Program-made: the position numbers and the translations under genes | Notes under the pieces: generated by a model | What the model was told of the DNA's origin: nothing | Database searches by the model: none | What the model saw: only the letters and a program-made list of their open reading frames with translations | In this document: one piece after another, positions 48,963 to 58,876 of the stretch | Layout: every line of letters starts with the position of its first letter | Numbering within the stretch: position 1 is the stretch's first letter | From: JACDAE01 sp034438015 | GTDB taxonomy: Bacteria; Chloroflexota; Ktedonobacteria; Ktedonobacterales; Ktedonobacteraceae | Reading direction: 5' to 3' | Length of the DNA stretch: 64,000 bases | Assembly: GCA_034438015.1 (NCBI GenBank) | Contig: DAOTTD010000230.1 | Location: 3,421-67,420 of the forward strand

Positions 48963-51401
48963 ATGCACGAGAAAAGTATTCAAACGCTAGAATTTCCGAA
49001 AATACTGGCGAAGGTGGCGCAGGAAGCGGCCTTCTCGGCCAGTAAAGATCTGGTGATGGGACTCGAACCTACGCCCGATCTGGAGGAGGCGCACCGTCGC
49101 CTTGCTTACACTACTGAGGCTTCGCACCTCATCGATCTACACTCCGATGCGAGTGTGCGTGGCGCTCATGACGTCCGTCCTCTGTTGGCTCGTGCTGCTC
49201 GTGATGGAGTCCTGACGCCGATGGACCTCGTGGAGGTGCTGGAGACGACGCGCAGCACGCTCCATGTGGCACGCCTGCTGGATAAACTCGACCCCGAGAC
49301 CTTCCCGCTGTTCTACGCGCTGGGAAGGGATATTCCGCAGCGTCCACATATCGCGCGTCGCATCGAGGAGACCATTAGCGAAGAGGGTGAGGTGCTCGAT
49401 ACGGCCAGTCTCGCTCTGCGCAAGATCCGCTTCGATATTCGCGGTGCCAACCAGCGTCTGCAGGATCGCTTGCGCACGCTGGTCGGCGAGTTCGGCACCT
49501 CTTTGCAAGAGCCGATCATCACGATTCGTAACGATCGCTACGTCATTCCGGTCAAGTCGGAGAGTCGCAGTCATGTGCGCGGTATCGTCCACGACCAGTC
49601 TTCCAGCGGCGCCACGGTCTTTATAGAGCCGATGGTGGTCGTCGAACTGAACAACCGCCTACGCGAACTGCAGATCGAGGAGCGCCAGGAGGTCGAGCGC
49701 ATTCTGCGCGTGCTCTCATCCGAGATCGGGCGCGAGGCCGAGTCGCTCAAAGTCGCGGTAGAGCTACTGGCCGAATTTGATATGCACCTGGCGAAGGCGC
49801 GTTATGGTCGCATGACGCGTGCGAACGAGCCGCGCCTGAACGATCAGGGTCTCGTCGATCTGCGTAACGCCCGCCATCCGCTGCTCACCGGAAATGTGGT
49901 ACCCATCAACTTCCACCTGGGGCGCGACTTCTTCATGGTCGTGATCACGGGTCCGAACACCGGCGGCAAGACGGTTGCTTTGAAGACCGTGGGCCTGCTC
50001 ACGTTGATGGCCCAGGCGGGTCTGCACATTCCTGTGGACGCCGGATCGGAGGTCGCCGTCTTCGAAGATGTCCTTGCCGATATCGGCGACGAACAGAGCA
50101 TCGAGCAGAGCCTGAGCACATTCTCCTCGCACCTGACGCGCATCATTGAGGTCCTGCGTCGCATCGAGGAGGAGCAGAAGCGTAGCACACCCGATATTCA
50201 CGGCAGGATGGCGGAGACGCTGGTAAACAAGCAGGCCGAGGGTTCGCGCGCGCTGGTTCTCTTCGACGAATTGGGCGCGGGGACGGACCCGAGCGAGGGT
50301 TCGGCCCTGGCGCGTGCCATCCTGACGTTCCTGCTGGAACGCCATGTGACCACCGTCGCCACGACGCACTACTCCGAGCTCAAAGCGTTCGCGCATGAGC
50401 AGCCGGGCGTCGCCAACGCCTCGGTCGAGTTCGATATCGAGACGCTCTCGCCAACCTACAGGCTCAGCATCGGCCTGCCGGGCCGCAGCAACGCGCTGGC
50501 CATCGCCAATCGCCTGGGCCTTGAGCAGGACATTATCGAGCGAGCGCGCGAGTTTCTGGGCAGCGCCGGCGTGCGCATGGAGAATCTGCTCGAAGGACTA
50601 CAATCCGAGCAGAAGGCCGCCGAGGACGAGCGCTTCCATCTGAGCATGGAGCGCGTGGAGGCCGAATACCAGCGCCGCCAGCTTGAAGAGGAGCGGCACG
50701 AACTGGAAGAGCAGCGCGTGCGCATTCTCAACGAGGCGCGTGCGCAGGCCCGGCGCGAACTAGAGGATGTGCAGGCGCAACTGGCGAAAGTCAGGGTCGA
50801 TGTGAGCCGCATCAATATGACCCGCGAGCGTCTGGGTGAGGCGCGGCATATCGCGCACAACCTGGAAGAGCGGGTCGCGCCTGTTCCAGGGCCGTCGCGC
50901 CCAAGGAGGCAAGAGGCCGAGTCTGAGCGTGCCGAGGGACCGTTGCAGATCGGCGATACGGTGCGTGTGCTCAGCTTCGGACAGAACGCTGAGCTGGTTG
51001 GCCTCTCAGCCGATCGCAGCGAGGCCGAGGTGCAGATGGGCGCGCTCCGCTTCCGCGTCAACGTCGATAACATCGAACGCTTGAGCAAGCGCAAAGCCGC
51101 CGCGACGCAGGAGCGACCCAACGTCGTGCTCCCGCACTACGAGGATCGGCCAGAGGTCGCGACGCAGCTCGATATGCGTGGCTGGCGCGTCGATCAGGCG
51201 CTGGAAGAACTGGAGACCTACCTGAATGATGCCGCGCTGTCCGGTATGTCCTCCGTGCGTATCGTGCATGGCAAGGGCACGGGCGCGCTCCGCGCCGCCG
51301 TGCGTGATCATCTCGCGCACCACTCGCTCGTCAAGTCGTACACGTCAGCGCCTCCCCAGGAGGGCGGCGACGGCGTGACCATCGTCAAATTGAGCGCGTA
51401 A
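48963..51401 (+). CDS. mutS2: Endonuclease MutS2
   Basis: 812 aa. N-terminal coiled-coil core, MutS-type ATPase with Walker A ITGPNTGGKTVALKT (residues ~329-343), a LFDELGAGTDPSEG Walker B, the GLPGRSNALAIA motif, a long charged helix (~530-640), a KOW-like segment, and a C-terminal Smr nuclease domain with LDMRGWRVDQAL and VRIVHGKGTGALR. MutS2 lacks mismatch binding; it restrains recombination or rescues collided ribosomes by splitting them. The ribosome site at the ATG is weak, and the start lies 28 nt after the structured RNA, so the RNA may affect its expression. A terminator follows at 51442. Confidence 0.95.
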   Translation: MHEKSIQTLEFPKILAKVAQEAAFSASKDLVMGLEPTPDLEEAHRRLAYTTEASHLIDLHSDASVRGAHDVRPLLARAARDGVLTPMDLVEVLETTRSTLHVARLLDKLDPETFPLFYALGRDIPQRPHIARRIEETISEEGEVLDTASLALRKIRFDIRGANQRLQDRLRTLVGEFGTSLQEPIITIRNDRYVIPVKSESRSHVRGIVHDQSSSGATVFIEPMVVVELNNRLRELQIEERQEVERILRVLSSEIGREAESLKVAVELLAEFDMHLAKARYGRMTRANEPRLNDQGLVDLRNARHPLLTGNVVPINFHLGRDFFMVVITGPNTGGKTVALKTVGLLTLMAQAGLHIPVDAGSEVAVFEDVLADIGDEQSIEQSLSTFSSHLTRIIEVLRRIEEEQKRSTPDIHGRMAETLVNKQAEGSRALVLFDELGAGTDPSEGSALARAILTFLLERHVTTVATTHYSELKAFAHEQPGVANASVEFDIETLSPTYRLSIGLPGRSNALAIANRLGLEQDIIERAREFLGSAGVRMENLLEGLQSEQKAAEDERFHLSMERVEAEYQRRQLEEERHELEEQRVRILNEARAQARRELEDVQAQLAKVRVDVSRINMTRERLGEARHIAHNLEERVAPVPGPSRPRRQEAESERAEGPLQIGDTVRVLSFGQNAELVGLSADRSEAEVQMGALRFRVNVDNIERLSKRKAAATQERPNVVLPHYEDRPEVATQLDMRGWRVDQALEELETYLNDAALSGMSSVRIVHGKGTGALRAAVRDHLAHHSLVKSYTSAPPQEGGDGVTIVKLSA

Positions 51402-51726
51402 TTCCTGTTACTGTAAACATCGTTTGCCCTGATGTGAATTGCTGGCTCACTTCTTTTAGGAGTGAGCCAGTTTGCTTGATATCACTTTTTATCGACCCGG
51501 ATGGCGGTTGCAACTTTAGCCTGCACATCGCCTTCCCTCAAGCCCCTCCATCGAACAATAGTAACACGAAGCTGGTCACATTACTCCCACATATGCTAAT
51601 CTAGTCGTGCAAAAGAGTTCTGTTTGTTTGGAGCGGAACTTATGGCAGATCCGTGATATAAAATGTAAGGATTATGTTGTCTTATTGGATTGGGCACATC
51701 TACAACACAAATGGAGGATAGGAACA
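51402..51726. other. Intergenic region between mutS2 and mscL
   Basis: 325 bp holding the mutS2 terminator; the rest probably contains the mscL promoter (AT-rich near 51655-51700). No gene seen. Confidence 0.4.
51442..51473 (+). terminator. Intrinsic terminator after mutS2
   Basis: CTGGCTCACT (51442-51451), 9-nt loop, AGTGAGCCAG (51461-51470), then TTT. Perfect 10-bp stem. Confidence 0.8.
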
Positions 51727-52230
51727 TTGAGCGATAATGCATTTGATAGAGCAAGGGATTTTGGCGGGCGCGGCTTCCGCGCTGGACTGAGCACAATGGG
51801 CGATTTTCAGAAGTTTATCTTGCGCGGCAACGTCGTCGACCTGGCCGTTGGCGTTGTAATCGGGGCTGCCTTCAATACTGTCGTACAGGCTTTCGTCAAA
51901 GATATCATCAGTCCTCTTATTCCTGGTGGCAAGAATGGACTGTTCAGTAGCGTGATACCTCTGCCTTATGGACCAGGGCTGGCGGTGGGCGACCTCATCA
52001 ATACTATTCTCAGCTTTTTAATTATCGCCGCCGTGGTCTACTTCTTCGTGGTGAAGCCCGTCAACGCCCTCCAGGACGGCTATAACCGTCTTCACCCGAA
52101 GAAGGAAGAGGCACCCACGACGCGCGATTGCCCTTATTGTCTGAGCACCGTACCTCTGATGGCAACGCGCTGTGCCTATTGTACCTCGCCATTGCCGCCA
52201 GCCAATATGCAAGCCCCGCAGATGCGATGA
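51727..52230 (+). CDS. mscL: Large-conductance mechanosensitive channel with C-terminal zinc ribbon
   Basis: 167 aa with the TTG start. GDFQKFILRGNVVDLAVGVV is the MscL first helix; the second helix is DLINTILSFLIIAAVVYFFV, followed by VKPVNAL. The tail CPYCLSTVPLMATRCAYC is a zinc ribbon in place of the usual bundle helix. The channel opens under membrane tension to release osmolytes. A GGAGG lies 9 nt before the TTG at 51727, giving a 23-residue extension (SDNAFDRARDFGGRGFRAGL) ahead of the ATG at 51796, which has no ribosome site. Which start is used needs testing. Confidence 0.88.
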   Translation: MSDNAFDRARDFGGRGFRAGLSTMGDFQKFILRGNVVDLAVGVVIGAAFNTVVQAFVKDIISPLIPGGKNGLFSSVIPLPYGPGLAVGDLINTILSFLIIAAVVYFFVVKPVNALQDGYNRLHPKKEEAPTTRDCPYCLSTVPLMATRCAYCTSPLPPANMQAPQMR

Positions 52231-52415
52231 CATTGCAGGTAGAGACACTATTCGCAAATTGAGCGTCCCTACCTTTGTACTTGTATTGCTTGCATGCGTG
52301 TGAGGGCTGGGGGTATACTGCACACAGAAAGTACAATTCGAGTACTGACCAGGAGACACGTCAGGCAACCCGTGTGTATTGACGGGTCCGATTTATACGG
52401 AGGAGAAGACCATCC

Positions 52416-52949
52416 ATGTCGTCGACATCTGAGCCTCTACACCTGGAAGATTGGATACGCGATATTCCAGATTTTCCGCAGAAAGGCGTCCTGTTTAAGG
52501 ATATTACTCCCCTACTACAGGACCCTGCTACGTTCCGCGCTGCTATGGAGCGCCTGGCCGCTCACTATACCGGGGCGGGCATTCAAACGGTTGTGGGCAT
52601 TGAGTCGCGCGGCTTTATTTTTGGCGCGCCGCTGGCGTACCTGCTCAACTGCGGCTTCGTGCCCGTGCGTAAGTTCGGGAAGTTACCCTCGCAGACCGTG
52701 AGCGTCGAGTACGCGCTGGAGTACGGTACGAATGTGGTCGAGGTCCACCGCGACGCCATCAAGCCCGGCGAGCGTGTTCTGATCGTCGACGATCTGTTGG
52801 CGACCGGCGGCACGGTGTCAGCGGCGATAGAACTGGTGGAGAAGCTTGGCGGCCATATCGCGGGCATCGCCTTCCTGGTCGAGCTGACGTTCTTGAAGGG
52901 GCGCGAGCAATTGGAGGGCAACGATGTCTTCGCGCTGATCAAGTATTAA
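52416..52949 (+). CDS. apt: Adenine phosphoribosyltransferase
   Basis: 177 aa. IPDFPQKGVLFKDITPLLQD, VVGIESRGFIFGAPLAYLL, KLPSQTVSVEYALEYG and the PRPP-binding VLIVDDLLATGGTVSAAIEL are diagnostic for Apt, which salvages adenine to AMP with PRPP. AGGAG lies about 10 nt before the ATG. It stands alone, 186 bp after mscL, and is followed at 52983 by palindromic element C. With the nucleoside hydrolase and ribokinase at the left end it completes the purine salvage functions seen in the window. Confidence 0.95.
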   Translation: MSSTSEPLHLEDWIRDIPDFPQKGVLFKDITPLLQDPATFRAAMERLAAHYTGAGIQTVVGIESRGFIFGAPLAYLLNCGFVPVRKFGKLPSQTVSVEYALEYGTNVVEVHRDAIKPGERVLIVDDLLATGGTVSAAIELVEKLGGHIAGIAFLVELTFLKGREQLEGNDVFALIKY

Positions 52950-52982
52950 CAGCAGATGCGGTCGACTGAACTCGCCGCTTGA

Positions 52983-53078
52983 GTAGGGATGGGGCTTGCC
53001 CCCATCCGGCCCGGCAAGCGCGATCACGCCTGAGACGGAGTTCTCGGGGAAGCGGATGGGGGCAAGCCCCATCCCTAC
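52983..53078. repeat. Palindromic GTAGGG-CTTGC element, copy C
   Basis: 96 bp between convergent apt and nitroreductase genes. Left end GTAGGG ATGGGG CTTGC CCCCAT CCG (52983-53008); right end, reversed, identical (53053-53078). It is the cleanest copy: both ends match without change. Confidence 0.88.
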
Positions 53079-53098
53079 TGGTGAACCTGCGTCACTTC

Positions 53099-53668
53099 CT
53101 ACAACATCCATGTCGTCTTTTCCGCGACGGGCGTGGGACGGCGCTCGGCGCGCGGTATCGCGGGATAGCCGAGATACAGGAGGGCGACGATGTGGTCCTC
53201 CGGCTCAAGGCCCAGCCATTGTTTGACGCGAGGATCATACGCCGCGTCGCCCGTGCGCCACTGCGCGGCCAGCCCCATCTCCTCGATGGTGAGCAGCATA
53301 TTTTGGACCGCCGCGGCGACGGCCTCGACGTTCTCGATGTCCAGTACGCCCGGCTGTGTGGGATGGTCCGACGTTACCACGATCACGATGGGCGAGCGCA
53401 GTGGCTTGTTTCTCTCCTTGTCAAGTATCGTCTGCGTTCTGTCGCTTGTCGTCTCTTCCATGCGCGCCGCCAGCGATGCGCGCATGATCTCGCCCAGTTC
53501 CACACGAGCCTTGCCGCCAAGCACGAAGAAGCGCCACGGCTCCGTTTTATGATGATTGGGCGCGTGCGTCGCGGCCTCAAGGATGTGTTCGATTTGCTCC
53601 CTGGTTGGCTGCTCCCCGGTCATTTTGCCAATGCTGCGTCTCTGTTTGATAGTCTCGAATATGGTCAT
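53099..53668 (-). CDS. Nitroreductase family protein
   Basis: 189 aa. FETIKQRRSIGKMTGEQPTR with the FMN-binding RRS, EAATHAPNHHKTEPWRFFVL, and AAAVQNMLLTIEEMGLAAQW are the YdjA/RutE-like single-domain nitroreductase pattern. Such enzymes use FMN and NAD(P)H to reduce nitro, quinone or dehalogenation substrates; the natural substrate is unknown. It converges with apt across element C. The ribosome site is weak (GGAAAGAG ~17 nt upstream). Confidence 0.88.
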   Translation of the reverse strand: MTIFETIKQRRSIGKMTGEQPTREQIEHILEAATHAPNHHKTEPWRFFVLGGKARVELGEIMRASLAARMEETTSDRTQTILDKERNKPLRSPIVIVVTSDHPTQPGVLDIENVEAVAAAVQNMLLTIEEMGLAAQWRTGDAAYDPRVKQWLGLEPEDHIVALLYLGYPAIPRAERRPTPVAEKTTWML

Positions 53669-54115
53669 GTAACTTTTGCTTGTCTCTTTCCACTTCTATT
53701 GTTTTCTTGATTATAGCAGACGTGCGCAATAAGATTCGTGTTGAGCGTAGAGTGCTTGCTGACCTCAGCAGCAGTAAGTACAGAAATCTTTCTTTTGTAC
53801 TCCCTCTTGTCCTTTTAGTGCTGTGTTCATTTGTGTTCGGTATATTCGGCTTCAATGTCGGGGTAGATAAAGGGAAGGCTATAGCAACCCCTATAGTTAA
53901 CACAAGCGATAATTTGAAACTGCGCCAGCAAAATTACGTAGAAGTGGTATACCATTCGGTTGTGTGAGTGAAAGCGCCTGGGATGCTCATCGCTTCCCAG
54001 TCATGAAGCGGGGTCCACAGCAGTGACGCGGCGCTTTCACTAGCAGCGACGGAGCGGTGTTCACAACTGCATTTGAATAGCATGACAAAGGTAATATCGA
54101 TCGAGGAGCCTGACC
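53669..54115. other. Intergenic region with nested hairpins
   Basis: 447 bp. GTGAAAGCGCC (53968-53978) pairs with GGCGCTTTCAC (54030-54040), and CTGGGA/TCCCAG (53978-53983 / 53995-54000) nests inside. A 95-codon frame at 53680-53967 contains one hydrophobic stretch but starts with TTG and no ribosome site; not called. Promoters of both flanking genes must lie here. Confidence 0.4.
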
Positions 54116-55012
54116 GTGTCTGACCAATATTCTCTTTCTTCGTTTGCTGGCGCGTATGATGTCTATGGGCCTTCCTATGGTTTTCCGCTTGTTTTCTTGC
54201 ACGCCGACGCCCTGACGCGCAAGATGTGGCAGCCGCAGATCGATGCACTGGCGAACGCGTTTCGCGTCGTCGTGCTGGACCTGCCAGGTCACGGCGTGCT
54301 GACGAGGTATACGTTCCGGCTCTCGATGGCGGTACAGGAGGTCGCGCATATCATCACTGAAGAGGTGAAGGGACAGGCGCTGCTGATTGGCTTCTCGCTA
54401 GGTGGCTTTGTGGCGATCGCGCTGGCCCACGAGTATCCAGAACTGCTGGCCGGGCTGGTCCTTGCGGGCTGCAGTCTGGATACGCAGGGTATGAACGAGG
54501 CGCTGCTCAAGGTAAAGGGGACGCTGCTTTCAAAGGGCGCTGCGCCCATCGAGCGCCTGGTGTCTGGCGTCACCGAAAGGGCGCTGCGCAGGCTCTATCC
54601 CGCGCAGGCCGAGAATCCGCTGCTCAACGCCGGCGCGTACTGGCGGGGAGCTGGCGAGGCCTGGCAGGAGTGCGCGGGCAAAGATTTCCGCGCCATACTG
54701 CATACCTACCACGGTCCCGTCCTCATCCTCAACGGAGAGAACGACGGGAATAGCCGCAAGAGCGAAGACGTGCTGCTCTCGGCAGCCTCCCACGAGAATA
54801 TTCGTGTCGAGACTCTCGCGCATGCAGGCCATATGTGCAATATAGATCAGCCACGCGCCTTTAACGACGCCCTGCGCAGCTTCACGCAGGCCGATATGTA
54901 TCACTCCTATCACTACGGCTACCAGGGCAACAAAGAGACGAGCGAGCGCCAGACGTATTATTTTGAGCCACCACAAATGCCACCTGCGGAAGAAGATACG
55001 CCGGAAGGATAG
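54116..55012 (+). CDS. Alpha/beta hydrolase
   Basis: 298 aa. FPLVFLHADALTRKMWQPQI (oxyanion region), RVVVLDLPGHGVL, the nucleophile elbow LLIGFSLGGFVAIALA with Ser in GFSLGG, the acid in LILNGENDGNSRK, and the catalytic His in LAHAGHMCNID. All three triad residues are present. The C-terminal ~30 residues (YQGNKETSERQTYYFEPPQM) are an extra polar tail. GTG start with GGAG 7 nt upstream. Substrate unknown; esterase, lactonase or dienelactone-type activity all fit. Confidence 0.85.
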   Translation: MSDQYSLSSFAGAYDVYGPSYGFPLVFLHADALTRKMWQPQIDALANAFRVVVLDLPGHGVLTRYTFRLSMAVQEVAHIITEEVKGQALLIGFSLGGFVAIALAHEYPELLAGLVLAGCSLDTQGMNEALLKVKGTLLSKGAAPIERLVSGVTERALRRLYPAQAENPLLNAGAYWRGAGEAWQECAGKDFRAILHTYHGPVLILNGENDGNSRKSEDVLLSAASHENIRVETLAHAGHMCNIDQPRAFNDALRSFTQADMYHSYHYGYQGNKETSERQTYYFEPPQMPPAEEDTPEG

Positions 55013-55028
55013 GTGCGAAATTGCTCCC

Positions 55029-55057
55029 TTGCAAATTTATATCGAATATGGTATAAA
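55029..55057 (+). promoter_or_regulatory. Promoter of the XRE gene (TTGCAA-17-TATAAA)
   Basis: TTGCAA (55029-55034), 17-bp spacer, TATAAA (55052-55057) with an upstream TGG. It lies 84 bp before the ATG at 55141. Confidence 0.6.
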
Positions 55058-55140
55058 TTGGGTGCAGAGCAAAGACTAGCTGACTGGAAACTGAGGGGAG
55101 AGGGACATAAGCAAGTTAAAGGAACAAAAGGAGAGAGCTA

Positions 55141-55428
55141 ATGGAACAGGATTTTCTTGACGAAATGATCGAAGAGTCGACAAAAAGGAACCCCGAGTTC
55201 CCCTCTCTTATGGAAGAAGCACGTCAGCGACGAATATTGTTGAAAAGCCTGGCTGCTTTGCGCGTTCATGCTCGCATTTCACAGCAGACGGTGGCAAGGC
55301 GGGTAAGAACTTCACAACCGGCTATTGCACGACTGGAGGCTGGCGTTATTGACCCTCGTCTATCGACCATACAGCGCTATGCGGCAAGCATCGGAAAGCG
55401 AGTGGAGTGGACACTGGTTGATGCCTGA
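55141..55428 (+). CDS. XRE-family helix-turn-helix protein, antitoxin-like
   Basis: 95 aa. The C-terminal half is an HTH_3 domain (LRVHARISQQTVARRVRTSQ, PAIARLEAGVIDPRLSTIQR) and ends AASIGKRVEWTLVDA, a common end of HigA-type antitoxins. The N-terminal acidic helix (DEMIEESTKRNPEFPSLMEE) matches the toxin-binding region of the HigA class. AAAGGAGAG is close upstream of the ATG. No RelE/HigB-like toxin gene flanks it on either side, so it is a solitary antitoxin or a plain regulator. It has its own promoter and terminator. Confidence 0.82.
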   Translation: MEQDFLDEMIEESTKRNPEFPSLMEEARQRRILLKSLAALRVHARISQQTVARRVRTSQPAIARLEAGVIDPRLSTIQRYAASIGKRVEWTLVDA

Positions 55429-55439
55429 ATCTGTTAAGC

Positions 55440-55482
55440 AAAAGGAGAGAATAAAGCATAATGGCTTCTATCCTCTCCTTTT
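55440..55482. terminator. Bidirectional terminator between XRE gene and argG
   Basis: AAAAGGAGAG (55440-55449) pairs with CTCTCCTTTT (55473-55482). A-runs and T-runs on the two sides give a usable terminator on both strands between the convergent genes. Confidence 0.7.
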
Positions 55483-55498
55483 TGTTTACCGGCGAACC

Positions 55499-56743
<1,245 letters not shown>

Positions 56744-56744
56744 A

Positions 56745-58160
56745 TTATTCCTCTTCTTCCTCCGCCAGCGTGACGGAATTGGGACCGACCAGGGCGTTAA
56801 TCGCCGTTTTAAAGCTACTGCTGCGCCGTTTCCATATGCTCTGTGCCGTCTCCAGCCGCTGCCGGGCCTGCGCGAGTCCGAGATTGCCCGCGCCGCCCAG
56901 ATGGTTGCGCGCGTGCAGGCGTTCGACAAGCTGTTCTTTACTCTCGATGGGCAGTGGCTGCTGGCGATCCAGCAGGGCCGTGACTTCAGCGCCGACGATG
57001 CGGTACGCGTCGCGGAACGGCAGGCCAGCGGTCTGCGCCAGTTCGTAAGCGCGATCGGTGGCGAACAGTTCGAAGCTGCAGGCGGCGAGGGCGCGCTCGT
57101 CGTTGACCTGGATGTTCTCGATGACGAGTGTGCAGATCTCCAGGCTATCCCTTACGATGTCCAGTGCCTCCATAAAGGGGCGCTTGGTCTCCTGGTAGTC
57201 CATGTTGTAGCCCGAGGGGAGGCCACTGACGATGCCCAGAATCTGTTGTTGCAGCGCCAGCAGCGTCTGTGTGCGGGCGCGTACCAGCTCCATGATGTCC
57301 AGGTTGCGCTTCTGTGGCATGATGCTGCTCCCCGTGCACAGCTCCTGCGGAATGCGGAAGAAGCCATACTCGGCGGTCGAGAAGAGCAGGATATCCTGCG
57401 CCATCTTGCTCAGGTCGAGCATGATCTGTGCCAGCGCCTGCACGATTGCCGCCTCCACCTTGCCACGACTGTTCTGTACGTAGATGACGTTGTTCTGCAC
57501 GCGCGCGAAGCCTAGCGTATCGGCGACGAACTGACGATCGATCGGCAAGGGAACGCCGTAGCCCGCTGCCGAGCCGAGCGGTGACTGGTCGTTGAGCACG
57601 TAGGCGGCTGAGAGCAGTTGTTCGTCGTCGAGCAGCGCCTCCGCGAGGCCGGCGCTCCACAGACCGAACGACGAGAGCATCGCCCGCTGCATATGCGTGT
57701 AGCCAGGCATGGGCGTATCTTTGTGCTCCTCTGAGAACGTCAGCAACGCGCAGCACAGCGCCGAGAGCCTGCTGCTGACGGCGAAGAGCTGCTCTTTGCC
57801 GTACAGGCGCAGGTCGAGCAGCACCTGGTCGTTGCGCGAACGGGCGGTGTGAATCTTCTTGCCTGCCGCACCTGTTGTAGTAGCCAGGTAGTTCTCGATG
57901 CTGGTATGGACATCTTCATCGGAGGGCTGCACCGTAAATGCGTGCGTGGCCTCCAGCGCTAGAATGTTGCAAAGGGCGTGGTGGAGCGTCTCATGCTCGT
58001 CCTCGTTCAGCACGCCGATGCGTCTGAGCATAGCGACGTGGGCGAGCGAGCCCCACACGTCGTGCCGGATCAGGCGCGTATCGAGGGCGCTGTTCTGCGC
58101 GGCCTCGTAGCGCTCGACCTGGGCATTCACGCTATAGCCCTTCTGCCATAGTTTGGTCAT
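56745..58160 (-). CDS. argH: Argininosuccinate lyase
   Basis: 471 aa. The signature GSSIMPQKRNLDIMELVRAR (fumarase/aspartase superfamily), the active-site loop EDVHTSIENYL and the TARSRNDQV motif all match ArgH. It splits argininosuccinate into arginine and fumarate, the last step of arginine synthesis. The gene order argH-argG is the reverse of the common argG-argH. AAGGAG lies 12 nt before the ATG. The transcript starts ~400 nt upstream in a T-box leader. Confidence 0.96.
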   Translation of the reverse strand: MTKLWQKGYSVNAQVERYEAAQNSALDTRLIRHDVWGSLAHVAMLRRIGVLNEDEHETLHHALCNILALEATHAFTVQPSDEDVHTSIENYLATTTGAAGKKIHTARSRNDQVLLDLRLYGKEQLFAVSSRLSALCCALLTFSEEHKDTPMPGYTHMQRAMLSSFGLWSAGLAEALLDDEQLLSAAYVLNDQSPLGSAAGYGVPLPIDRQFVADTLGFARVQNNVIYVQNSRGKVEAAIVQALAQIMLDLSKMAQDILLFSTAEYGFFRIPQELCTGSSIMPQKRNLDIMELVRARTQTLLALQQQILGIVSGLPSGYNMDYQETKRPFMEALDIVRDSLEICTLVIENIQVNDERALAACSFELFATDRAYELAQTAGLPFRDAYRIVGAEVTALLDRQQPLPIESKEQLVERLHARNHLGGAGNLGLAQARQRLETAQSIWKRRSSSFKTAINALVGPNSVTLAEEEEE

Positions 58161-58211
58161 AGCTTCTTACATCTCCTTCAACGAAAGGGGTTATGGAAGG
58201 AGATGGGCATG

Positions 58212-58253
58212 AAAAAACTCCCATCCCTTCCGCGAACATTGAAGGGACGAGAG
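58212..58253 (-). terminator. Regulated terminator of the T-box leader
   Basis: Minus strand: a 13-bp stem CTCTCGTCCCTTC with GAAGGGATGGGAG (two or three G-U pairs), loop AATGTTCGCG, then six T. It competes with the antiterminator made by the T-box core upstream. Confidence 0.8.
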
Positions 58254-58567
58254 CGTAGGAGCTGCTTAATCTGCCCTATCACACCCGTGGTGCCACCCTA
58301 CTTGTCTTTCTTGGAGACCCGCCGTACAACACTGTATGCAGGTGGAAAGACCTCTTTTCAACGGTTATATGCTGCGTGGGAACCATCCACCCGTCCTACT
58401 TGCCTTCGCTATCCACGCGAAAGCTTTCTTCGGTCGGCCACTCGCGAACGCGTTCCGAGGGTGCATCGCCATTCCGAACTTTCACTCTGCTTCGGATCGC
58501 TGTCGGTTGCTGCTCTCGTACTCTTTCGCTCAACGCGGGTCAGTCTTCTGATCTCTAAGTTCTGTAT
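58212..58567 (-). promoter_or_regulatory. T-box leader of argH-argG
   Basis: Read on the minus strand, the core AGGGTGGCACCACGG (58285-58299) is the T-box sequence that binds the free 3' end of an uncharged tRNA. The upstream ~260 nt can form a long stem I (for instance CGCGTT with AACGCG) containing an AGTACGAGA stretch like the specifier-loop region. The terminator follows at 58212-58253. Such leaders allow readthrough when the cognate tRNA is uncharged; arginine control is expected from the genes, but the specifier codon was not resolved. Confidence 0.85.
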
Positions 58568-58574
58568 AGAGTAA

Positions 58575-58603
58575 AGGATAACAGCCGTGGGCGGGAATGT
58601 CAA
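58575..58603 (-). promoter_or_regulatory. Promoter of argH-argG (TTGACA-17-TATCCT)
   Basis: On the minus strand TTGACA (58603-58598), 17 bp, TATCCT (58580-58575). Start would be near 58567, giving a ~400-nt leader. Confidence 0.75.
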
Positions 58604-58876
58604 TTCTCTAACTATCTATTTCGTGATGGACACTATGACCATGCGTGCTGTATCTCGCTCTATTGCTTCGGCGAGTTGACGAGCTTTCACTCGAAAAGTG
58701 CCAGAGGAAAAGCCACAGTGCAAGAGAGAGGATCAGGCTCACTCCACTAAGTGATTTTAGAAAATCCTTTCTTTTGGCTCTCCTATTTTGTCGATTCGTC
58801 TGTCTCCCATTCGTCATAGATATGAAGAAACGGAACAGTCCGTTCTTCTCATACAGAACACAGGAGGATTTTTGAT
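58604..58876. other. Divergent region between arg leader and DGPF gene
   Basis: 273 bp. Beyond the arg promoter on the minus strand no gene is seen; it must carry the promoter of the DGPF gene, possibly of an ECF type, but no repeated motif could be defined from one copy. Confidence 0.35.

Noticed and set aside
53680..53967. 95-codon frame with one hydrophobic stretch
   Set aside because: Begins with TTG without a ribosome site and overlaps hairpins and the nitroreductase promoter region.
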